Below, piece by piece: positions 55,801 through 64,000 of a stretch of 64,000 nt of DNA (the stretch's first letter is position 1; every line of letters starts with the position of its first letter). A program made the position numbers and the translations under genes. The stretch comes from Meconema thalassinum (taxonomy: Eukaryota > Arthropoda > Insecta > Orthoptera > Tettigoniidae). A model generated the notes under the pieces. That model was given only the letters and a program-made list of their open reading frames with translations, ran no database searches and was not told where the DNA came from. The stretch lies in NCBI GenBank assembly GCA_946902985.2, contig OX336391.1:148317545-148381544 (forward strand). Reading direction: 5' to 3'.

Positions 55801-56437
55801 GACTCTACGTGATCACAGTAAATAGCATTCCGCTAGCTTTGTATAAGGACCCTGCGTTATCAACGTGATTTTTCATTCGGTTGCTGGATATTTGTGGGAG
55901 TGATTTTGAAAAATGGGACGGAAGTGGATCGGACGATCCAGCTGGCAGTGGTGGATCGAACGGAAGTGTGTAAGTCGCACTGCCAGCTGGATCGCATTGC
56001 TGAACACTTTCATTCTGACGGTAAACGCTCATGCGAACTCTGGTGTCAAGTGATTAAAACAAAGCACATGGCACATGTTCGAAGTCTTCGTATCATTATT
56101 TAAATGATAAAATGCTTTAACGTCAAACATTGTAAGTAGTCGGCATTGCCGGTATTATGTTTCTGCACAATGGCTATGCAAATATTAACCCACACAACGG
56201 TAATGCAGTCATCAATATAATATAATCGTTGTGTTATACCGGTACGAGAACTGAGCAAGCCTTCATGAACTATTGCTGAATACATTCTCTTTACTCGCAA
56301 GAGGGCCTATTCAGGCATTTTAAACTCAATTTCACGCAGGAACAAGCAAAATATAAATGAAACATAATTCTGTGATGCAGTATTATTCGTACGTGAAAAT
56401 AAGTCACCATCTTGTACCTAATATTCGTGAGGTCGAA
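55801..56437. other. Unassigned intronic or intergenic sequence
   Basis: A near-palindrome, GATCCAGCTGGCAGTG / CACTGCCAGCTGGATC, lies at 55934-55993. No gene is visible. Confidence 0.45.
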
Positions 56438-56516
56438 ATAGCCGTGGGGTTAGCGTCATTGACTGTGAATCTAGAGATCTCGAGTTTGAATCCCGGACGG
56501 GTTAGGTATTTTTGCT
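56438..56516 (+). repeat. tRNA-like SINE head, divergent
   Basis: The segment ATAGCCGTGGGGTTAGCGTC...GAGTTTGAATCCCGGACGGG has A-box and B-box-like spacing. No tail or TSD was found. Confidence 0.5.
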
Positions 56517-56883
56517 ACCAGATTATCGTTTTAAACTATATTTATCATATCAATATGACTCATTTTAACAGAATCCATATGAAATTACGTGTTGGTCTGC
56601 GAATCAAGAGGTCCGGGAACTGGGCAAGCCTTTCATGATCTACTGCTGTGCACATTGCAGTTACTCGCAAGTTGGCCTATTTATAGGGAATTAAAGGTTA
56701 TGAGCGGTGTCGCGTCTATTAATCTAGTTGATCCATGTCGTATTCTTTATATAGGCTAGTACTGGTGGAAGCTACAAAACCTCTAATAAAATGAGTTCCG
56801 TATTATAAACTACAATATCTGTAAAACAATCCCTCTTTACAATAGATAAATATTTGTGCCAAAAATATTACAAAATACCGATG

Positions 56884-57095
56884 TATCAACAATTTGCCGT
56901 CCTTGAAATGGTTTTCCGTGGTTTCCCCATTTTCAACTCCAGGCAAATGCTGGGACGTTACCTTCTGACAGGCCACGGCCGTTCCTTCCATATCCTTACC
57001 CAGTTTCATTCACCATTATTCATTTCATCTCTCATTAACTCCTCTCGTGAGGTTGTCGTCAGGAAGGGCATCCGGCCGTAAAAACCATCCGCCAC
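56884..57095 (+). mobile_element. SINE delta-like, head missing
   Basis: The body TCCTTGAAATGGTTTTCCGT to GACAGGCCACGGCCG matches delta. The 3' part (GGTTGTCGTCAGGAAGGGCA to CCACATGT) differs from the delta end. Confidence 0.65.
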
Positions 57096-57170
57096 ATGTT
57101 GTGTGAGGTTTTCTGAAGTTCTAACAGTCACATCAAGTTTGTTGCAATGTAGCAGGTGCCCCTTAACCAT

Positions 57171-57385
57171 TTTACTTGGGAGGAAAGTGTGAATGTAAGG
57201 ACGAGGAATTGGAAGGTAGCGGCTGTGGCCTATAGTTAGGGACCAACCCCGGCAATTGCCTGGAAGGAAGATGGGAAACCACAGAAGACCAGCTTCAAGG
57301 TTGCCGGCGGGGAGATTCGTATCTCCTCGCCTCCCGGATGTAAGCGACTGCCTACAGCCATGACCACGGCTAACTCACCCGGTAT
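57171..57385 (-). mobile_element. SINE epsilon, inverted partial copy
   Basis: It matches 3320-3530 on the minus strand: head with CGGGAGGCGAGGAGATACG, and body with CTGTGGTTTCCCATCTTCC and CCAATTCCTCGTCCTTAC. The 3' quarter is missing. Confidence 0.75.
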
Positions 57386-57721
57386 CAACGTGATGACTTT
57401 ACGAGATTGAATATTACTCTCAGCTACAACCTTGAAATTATAAAATACCTTGAAATTATAAAATATAAAAATAAATAACTCTGAATGCCTCAGAGCGACA
57501 ATAACAAATATATACCCAAGCCAAAAGAACCAGTGCCTCGATATATTCAAGATGACGACTGGGCCTTGCACAGAATCAAGCAATTTCACATGGGCTAGCT
57601 TTAGCCATGGGCAATATGTACACAGTTTAGAGAATGTTATGGTCCCCTCCGCTGGTGTTGCACAATTACAACGGGGCCTTCCTCCGATCGACACGTCCCG
57701 ATTAGTTCAAAAATTGTTGTT

Positions 57722-58846
57722 GTTTCCTATGGCTAGCCCGGATTCCAATCCATCAGCTTTCTTGCGTTCCAATAGAATTGTGTGAGGTTTTCTGAAGTTC
57801 TAGCAGTCACATCAAGTTTGTTGCAATGTAGCAGGTGCCCCTTATCCATTTTACTTCCAGGTTCGTGACAAAGTGTGCATTCTTCAGATCTCAAGATGTT
57901 GATTCGTTTCAGATGAGCTGCAAGGCAGTCATGGCCAGTGTTAAGTCTGAAGAAGGCTACAGCTTCTCTTCTTGGTGTTAATTTATATTGATCCCATTTA
58001 GCATCAATGTCCTTCCATAATTTGGTTTCTGCTGTTTTCTTTGCCATTTCTTCACACCTGTTATTGATAGTATTTTTCAAGATCCTTTTTGCTGACATAA
58101 AATCAGTCTGACTGACAGGTTGTTGTAGTGTGGTACCTTTTTTTTTGCTAATCTGTCTGCCTCTTCATTACCTGCTATTCCAAAATGAGAAGGGATCCAC
58201 TGAAATTAGATCTGTTTGTGGAGTCTTTGAAGGGATTTTATCATACAAAAAAATTCTTTCAGTTCTTTATTTTGAGGCTTGGAATTTGAAGAGACGGCTT
58301 GGATGGCTGCATTTGAATCTGTATTGATAACACATTTTTGATAATCAATGTTTCTGCCTAATAACTGTTGTAGTGCATGTGAAATTGCTCTTATCTCAGC
58401 ATCAAAGTTTGTTTTGTTTTGGCCTACTGGGAAGTAGAGTGAGAAGAGAGATGAATGTATTCCTGCTCCAGTTCTGTTTTCTTTGTCTTGTGAGCCATCT
58501 GTAAATATTTTTAGCCATTGATTAGACGGATATCTTTCTTATATTGTACTTCTATTGCCAGCTGTTTTAGATCATGTGGTGAAGAGTCTTTCTTGCAGAC
58601 CTCTTCTAGCAATGTAAGATCTGTAGTCACTTGTATGTATTCAATGGGGTTGACTGGCATACAGAGTGGTTCAAGTTTTATTTGCAGATTGCTCTTATTG
58701 ATATATTCTTTGGCGAGACTTAAGGGATCTTTTTGTGTTTTAAGATTGGGGCTAGAAACTGGTTTTTTGATCCATGTCATTTGAGGTAGTCTTTGTATAC
58801 TGAGATATGCATTGGCTGTTTGATGTTTCATCTCTTCTTCTATTGG

Positions 58847-58848
<2 letters not shown>
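57722..58848 (-). pseudogene. LINE with RNase H domain, 3' part
   Basis: On the minus strand, 58840-58511 is a linker region (SIQRLPQMTWIKKPV...). Then follows an RNase H: IFTDGSQDKENRTGAGIHSS (first Asp), NFDAEIRAISHALQQLL (Glu), VINTDSNAAIQAV (Asp), and GIAGNEEADRLAKK (last Asp). The C-terminal ENINNRCEE-like region and a Cys/His block (RSEECTLCHEPGSKMDKGHLLHC) end at WNPG. A frame change near 58500 and an in-frame stop in the RNase H (QI*FQWIPSHFG) break it. RNase H-bearing LINEs belong to I/R1/LOA-type groups. The 3' tail is AACAACAACAA. The reverse transcriptase is absent. Confidence 0.82.
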
Positions 58849-58880
<32 letters not shown>

Positions 58881-59247
58881 TCATATGGCCTTGGGTGCCG
58901 GGTGCAAGCTTTGTTATTTGACACCCAAAGGGTAGCTTGCATGTCGAATTTTGTTGTTCCTTTAAGCACTATGAAAGTCAAGGAGGTTAGATATCTAAGC
59001 TCCTTGAACACTATAGCGCTTTCTAGTAGAGAAATGAGGAACGTTGTGTTGGCGGAAACTTCCGAGGTTAATTTTGCCATTATGAACCCGGCCTACTGAA
59101 TTCAAATGGGTTCTTTGACATGCCAACATCGTATGACACGGTGTCGCAACTTTTGACGCCTTTCAAAAATCACTTACCACGGTCAGGAGCGAACCTGCAA
59201 GCTTGGGGCTAGTAGACCGACACGTTGACCACTCACCCACCGTGGCA
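58849..59247 (-). mobile_element. SINE beta, inverted
   Basis: (AAT)n tail at 58850-58880, end GGCCATATGAT inverse, body and tRNA-like head CACTCACCCACCGTGGCAA. It sits directly at the 5' limit of the LINE fragment. Confidence 0.83.
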
Positions 59248-59867
59248 ACCGTGGTTGTAAGTTGGTATGTTGTGGGTATATAATTGCAAGGCGGTTATAG
59301 GTGTGTTGTTTATTGCGCCTGTTATGATTCGAAGGGCAAAATCAGGTCGAGCTTATCAATTATCGACATGGATTTATCAAGAACGTGTGAACCAAGACGG
59401 AGAGAGTAATTGTGGAGACTTGACCCGATCCCGCGCCAAACACGAATTATGCTATCAGGGACGTCAGTACGGCATGGGACGAGGTGGCTGGTGGCGACAA
59501 TGCGTATGCTTCTGCCCTAATTCATTTTATGATCACACGCCTGTAAGAGGTCATGCACAAAGGCAGTGCGTGGTCCAATTACTGCAAGGACCACTCAGCG
59601 ACTCCTTTCAGGGTAAGAAATAACCCCACTCACTGTCAATAGTGGCATCATAAAACAAAGAAAGCTACGTATATAGCCGCATACGCCAGTGCACAAATAA
59701 AAATAAACATAAAATCATTTCATCCTACCTAAACTCGAACTCTAGACGCCAGAGACTAGTGATAGAACTCACGATTTAGCACGATTTAGCACGCACGGCT
59801 TAACAGGGCCTGCATGTTTGAGGGCACTTCGCAGAATATATTATGTCCCGGGCCAAGAGAAGTGAGG
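59248..59867. other. Unassigned sequence with Cys-rich frame
   Basis: A 118-codon frame (59267-59623) includes GGWWRQCVCFCPNSFYDH and a possible donor (AGGGTAAGAAA) near its end. Without a partner exon or family match I do not call a gene. Confidence 0.35.
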
Positions 59868-60190
59868 TTAGTTGGTTCCTCAGATTAGGGGCTGAGATAA
59901 CGCGGTCATGTAGCTCCGTGCACTTTGGGTGTGTGTAGAATCTGTCTGATAACCGGTGTTAATTGTGATGACTGTATTGGTGTGTGTTATCTGTTTCCAA
60001 TTCAAGTGAGGACTGCAGACATTGATTTTTCAAGTAGTTCCTACTTTTGCCGCCGAACGCCACCGTCAACGACTACTAGTTCAGAACTTGATTACCAGGT
60101 GCCACCCCAGTCGGCTCCTGGCGACGAACGTCGGAACCGAAGAGCGTTTGTCGAATGTTTAACCTATATTATAATTTAGCTTCACACAAG
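59868..60190 (-). mobile_element. SINE alpha type I, 5'-truncated
   Basis: It runs from GGTTCCTCAGATTAGGGGCT to the body segment CAACGAACGTC-like at about 60130-60185. The head is missing. A short duplicate caagagaa flanks it (about 59853 and 60187). Confidence 0.75.
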
Positions 60191-60795
60191 AGAAATAAGA
60201 AGCCATGTTCTGTGGTGGAAGACAACGAATAGAACGTAGTTCGGCAACACTATGTTCCATGTCCTAACTCCCAGCTGTACGTGTTGCGGGCAACCATGCC
60301 CTCCAGGGGACGCTGATTGTCCATGTCGACGACTGTACAATCATAAGGAAAATGTCCTCTCCTCATTAGCATTATGGTTAGGAATGCTAAATTAATATTC
60401 AGCTATTTTCAGTGGCTGTGAAAACTGCGTGGAAGACTTGCATGATTGAAAAAACAACACCCACTCATTTTTGATACTGTCAACTTCCTCCCTATCTCAA
60501 GTAGAGTTTCCGCATGTACTGAAAGAATAGAAAAATATTTTTATCTTTCAAAATAAATAGCAAATTCATACTTTTATTCACTGTAATAGATGATAAATTG
60601 GTGAATTTGATATTGTACTTTGCTTTTAATATAAGGTACCCGCAAATCCACAATCTACCGAACTCCTTTTGCCTTAAACTTGATGGGCACCACCTAATAA
60701 ACACTCCTGACTCTCACGTGTGAATGGTGATGGATGGCAGGACGTATGACTGCGCTAGAATATATTTAGGATAGAAAAGTTTGAAGGTGATGTGG

Positions 60796-60829
<34 letters not shown>

Positions 60830-60865
60830 TTATGATGATTATTATTATTCATATGTCGAAATTAA
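60191..60865. other. Unassigned sequence with (ATG)n microsatellite
   Basis: (GATGAT)n occupies about 60793-60830. Nothing else is supported. Confidence 0.5.
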
Positions 60866-61050
60866 TACTTTTCAGTCGATCAATAATTAAAAAATAAATA
60901 CATTATTAAGCTCATGATTTTTTTCAGATTTAGGGAAACACCCATTACGATTGTGTAGAATCGTGTTGACCGACTGAAAATCAAAAATTTCGATTACTAA
61001 GGGAACACTGAAAAATACCTTCCAACAAGATAATTAGTCATTTGTATTAT
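60866..61050 (+). repeat. Decayed Penelope terminal repeat
   Basis: CGTGTTGACCGACTGAAAAT and GGGAACACTGAAAAATACC match the outer part of the Penelope repeat. CAGTCGATCAATA at about 60873 is a second, inverted piece. No hammerhead core remains. Confidence 0.6.
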
Positions 61051-61078
61051 TCATTAGTATTAGTATTAACACAATTAA

Positions 61079-61225
61079 TTTGCTTTTAGGTAGATTTCAT
61101 TAGAAAGCTAACTATTGCAATGGGTACCATGTTTCGACTTCCGGAAAATTTCGACATATCTTCGCGTTTCACATCCCCTAGACCCCAAAACCACCGTCAG
61201 TTCAAAAGTTTATATGTAATTTATG
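61079..61225 (-). repeat. Interspersed repeat R140, inverted copy
   Basis: It is the reverse complement of 39812-39952 over about 120 bp. Its AT-rich end (TTTATATGTAATTTATG) is where the Tc1 element inserted. Confidence 0.72.
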
Positions 61226-61227
61226 TA

Positions 61228-62766
61228 CACTGCTCACAAAAATTAGAGGATATTGTAAGGCCAGCTCATAATGGTGCAATAATATTCGAGATCATTTAGT
61301 TTTTCGACCATTTATTACTTACATAATGCTATACTGACAGATAAAGCAGCCCATGATTCCAGAAAGCCCCTGATGAGTGTTTGAATCAAATGACATGAAT
61401 GAAGAGAGAATATGGCAAACAAACAAAGCAACATTAACACTACCATAATCGTGGGCCATCGGTGAATATTGGTCTCCAGTATGGTGTATGGTCTCCTCGA
61501 ACGTCTAGCAATGCTGCACACTTGTGTGGCATTGATGCAATGAGATGATCAATGAGTTCTTGGTGGATACGTGGCCACTCGTCCATAAGAGCAATCTGTA
61601 GCTGTGGAACAGTTGTGGGAGGTGCTGGTCTGCCTGCAATGCGCCTGCCTAATGCATCCCACACGTGCTCCATCGGATTTAAGTCCGACGAGGAATCTGG
61701 CCACTGTATACGCTAGATACCGTCCTCCTCCAGCATGTCGTCCACCAACCTAGCTCTGTGGAGACGTGCATTATCGTCCATAAACACAAAGGAGGCACCT
61801 CTGGCACCAGCATTCGGCACGACAAAAGGTCGGAGAATCTCGCCTCTAAACCTTACAGCGGTCACAGTACCACGTGGATGATATAGAGGTCCGTACGTCC
61901 ACCCAGGCTACTTCCAGCCCACACCAGCAACCCACCACTGCCATATGGGGATCTTTCTTGTACAAAAGATTTGTTATTTCGTGTCCCTCGTTCCCTCCTG
62001 ATGCGAACACGTCGACTATCCGATTCCACGTTGAATCGCGACTCATCCGAAAACAGAACTGAGCTCCATTCGGCATGCCTCCACCCACGATGCTCCTCCG
62101 CCCAGTTTCTGCGATCTCTACGGTGTTGTGGAGTTAACCAGGTACACACCATGGGCCTACGGGCATAGAGGCCACGTACATGAAGTCTGTTACGGATAGT
62201 TTGGGTTGATACTCTGTGTCCTGTGTCTGTTAGAAGGGCACTTCTCAGTTGAGTTGCATTCTGCCGTCTATTCCGGCGGGCTGTTAACACGATGTAACGG
62301 TCATCCCTTGCTGTTGTTGCCCTTGGGCGACCTTTTCCTACCCTTCTGTGAACAGTAGCTGTTGTTTGAAAACGATTCCACAGCCTTGAGATCACACTTT
62401 GAGACACCCCAAGGCCTCGAGCCACAACTTGTTGTGTCTGCCCAGCTTCCATCCGTCCTATGGCCCTCCAAGCCATTGATTCAGGTAAATCATGTTGTGG
62501 AGGCATTGCTGTCCCTAAGTCACGTCATTCACTCACTGACAACGGGAATGGAATGGCTCTGACCTCAGCAACAAACCACCGCCGTGTGACCCTTTGACAG
62601 CAACAGTACGCACGGTGCCCTCCGTCATGTGGTGTATGTGCAGGGGTGACGCAAACACATGTTTACTTTCTCTGGGTGTAAAGGAAAGCGATTGCATCTA
62701 ATGCGGTACGAAACACATAGCATACATAGCTCAGTTTACAATATCCCCTGATTTTTGTGAGCAGTG
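61228..62766 (-). mobile_element. Tc1-like transposon, complete ends
   Basis: 31-bp inverted ends starting CACTGCTCACAAAAAT (61228-61258, 62736-62766) match at 29 of 31. TA duplications are at 61226-61227 and 62767-62768. It carries one minus-strand transposase gene. Confidence 0.93.
61440..62506 (-). pseudogene. Tc1-type DD34E transposase, broken
   Basis: Start at 62506 (MPPQHDLPESMAWRAIGRM). The N-terminal paired-like DNA-binding region has QQVVARGLGVSQSVISRLWNRF and VHRRVGKGRPRATTARDDRY, then a second helix-turn-helix. The catalytic core has VLFSDESRFNVESDSRRVRI (first Asp), then a frame break near 61862. The C-terminal frame (to 61440) supplies WPDSSSDLNPMEHVWDALGRR, with the second Asp and the Glu. 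A stop also lies just before RIQWPDSS. The total span of about 355 codons equals a normal Tc1 transposase, so only point lesions separate it from full length. Confidence 0.9.
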
Positions 62767-62768
62767 TA

Positions 62769-64000
62769 TATATCTTTCTTCTGTGGTGTTCAATCTGAAG
62801 ATTGGTTTGTAGCAGCTTTCCATGAACTCCGGTCTGTGGCTAGTCTCTTCATGTCCAAGTAATTATCACAACCTTTGTCGTGAATGATTTGTTTTATGTA
62901 TCCCAGCCGTGGTCTACCTCTACAGTTCTTTCCTTCCACATTGCCCTCCAGTATTGTGTGCAGAAGACTTTCATGCCTCAAGATATGTCCACTCCAATTG
63001 TCTCTTCGGTGAGTAAGCATATTCCATAAGCATGGCTTCTCTCCAATCCTCTTCAGCGTTTCTTAATTACTGATTTTGTCCACCCATTGAATTTTTAGTG
63101 TTTTCCTGTAGCACCACATTTCAAAGGCTACTATTCGTTTCTTATCAGCCAAGCTAAGAGTCCAGGTTTCACTACCGTACAACAGTACGCTCCACACATA
63201 TATCTTCACAAGACGTTTCCTGAGGCTCATACTAATGTTTTTGCATGTAAAGAGCTTTCCTTTCTTGTTGAATGCTATTTTGGCTTGGTTGATGCGGCTG
63301 ACTATTTCTCTTCTACTTCTTCCATCTGCTGTTATTTTGCTACCAAGGTAAGTGAACTCCTGTACATTTGTCAGCTGTTCTCCATTTAAAGTACAACGAG
63401 GAGGTTCATACTGCCGGCTACAGAGAAGAACTTAGGTTTTCATTTTGTTGATCTTCATGTTATATTTGTTAAAGGTGGATTCCATTTCTGCTAATGCATA
63501 ATTCAGATCATCTTCGTTTTCTGCCAGGACTGCGATATCATCCGCAAAGCGAAGCATGGTAATTCTTTCTCCTTGAATCTTGAGACCTAAAGTCATTGGC
63601 AAATTACCATTTACTTCATCTATTGCTTTTTGGATGTATTCCTTAAAAAGAATTGGTGAGAGCGAACAACCTTGCCGAACTCCTTGTTTAATGTTGGCCT
63701 CTGTTGTGGAATCTCCACATCGTATAACAGCTATCTCATCATACAATTTCCAAATTGCCCTCCTGTCCTTGTACTTGACACCCAGTTCTTTCAACACTAT
63801 GAATAGTCTATTCCACTCAGCCTTATCAAATGCCTTCTCCAGGTCTACGAAAGCAATGGATGTATCAAGATCTTTTCTTAGTCTTCTCTATAATCATTCT
63901 TAAAGCTAGGATTGCTTCTCGAGTCCCTCTACCCTTCCTGAATCCAAATTGATCTTCTGTCGACGCCAACTCTACCTTTCCTTCAATGCGTTTTAAGATA
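62769..64000 (-). pseudogene. LINE reverse transcriptase, cut by window edge
   Basis: Minus strand from the right edge: QFGFRKGRGTREA-like sequence (about 63960-63900), AFVDLEKAFDKAEW-like block with frame break, then KELGVKYKDRRAIWKLY, VRQGCSLSPILFKEYIQKAI and the active site MLRFADDIAVLAENEDDL. The C-terminal part has a stop and frame changes, then NWSGHILRHESLLHTILEGN and NCRGRPRLGYIKQI. The 3' end lies at about 62769, against the Tc1 element's TA. The 5' part, including any endonuclease, is outside the window. Confidence 0.83.

Noticed and set aside
56100..56600. Further rdgA exons near the called exon
   Set aside because: Frames here lack C1, kinase or ankyrin motifs and convincing splice sites.
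59267..59623. Cys/Trp-rich 118-codon frame with a donor-like GGTAAGAAA
   Set aside because: No partner exon, family motif or second copy supports it, and a 118-codon frame is possible by chance.

Overview
The window looks like repeat-dominated chromosomal DNA from a large arthropod genome, most likely an insect. The evidence is one spliced exon of a conserved animal gene surrounded by dozens of interspersed elements: tRNA-derived SINEs, non-LTR retrotransposons (LINEs), a Penelope-like element, and hAT, Transib, Tc1/mariner and Helitron DNA transposons. There are no operons, phage genes or CRISPR arrays. I cannot name the species from sequence alone; an orthopteroid-type genome is a guess from SINE and Penelope abundance.

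The only host coding sequence I recognise is at 54634-54837. It is a phase-0 exon of a type-IV diacylglycerol kinase (rdgA / DGK zeta-iota type), with a clean 3' splice site and 5' splice site. Its flanks are introns filled with transposons, and no other exon of the gene was recognised.

Layout. 1-10.7 kb: SINEs and broken RTE-like LINE fragments. 11.68-14.81 kb: a complete LINE with an uninterrupted 951-codon endonuclease-reverse transcriptase frame and a 14-bp target-site duplication (TSD). 15.87-19.51 kb: a complete Penelope-like element with 379-bp terminal repeats in inverted orientation, each carrying a hammerhead-ribozyme motif. 20.8-21.4 kb: a chimeric SINE. 21.82-23.95 kb: a Transib-type (RAG1-related) transposon with CACAGTG termini and a CGACG TSD. 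24-29 kb: a mariner-type MITE, Penelope repeat remnants and SINEs. 29.33-32.12 kb: a hAT element with two coding blocks and a perfect 8-bp TSD. 32.9-33.8 kb: a 5'-truncated LINE whose 3' end resembles SINE tails nearby. 36.0-37.4 and 51.6-53.1 kb: two related elements with about 292-bp internal tandem repeats and a 3' hairpin. 38.5-39.8 kb: a mariner-like relic split by a SINE. 41.9-43.0 and 55.0-55.8 kb: a composite repeat with a GC-rich head and a 30-bp-type minisatellite. 44.0-44.9 kb: a non-autonomous Helitron. 45.8-46.5 kb: a hAT MITE. 47.8-49.1 kb: a mariner relic. 57.7-58.8 kb: an RNase H-bearing LINE. 61.2-62.8 kb: a Tc1 element. 62.8-64.0 kb: a LINE running off the window.

The elements interact by nesting, shared 3' tails (SINE/LINE), shared AT-rich targets, and autonomous/non-autonomous pairing. 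SINE families are labelled alpha to theta here for convenience only; these are not database names.
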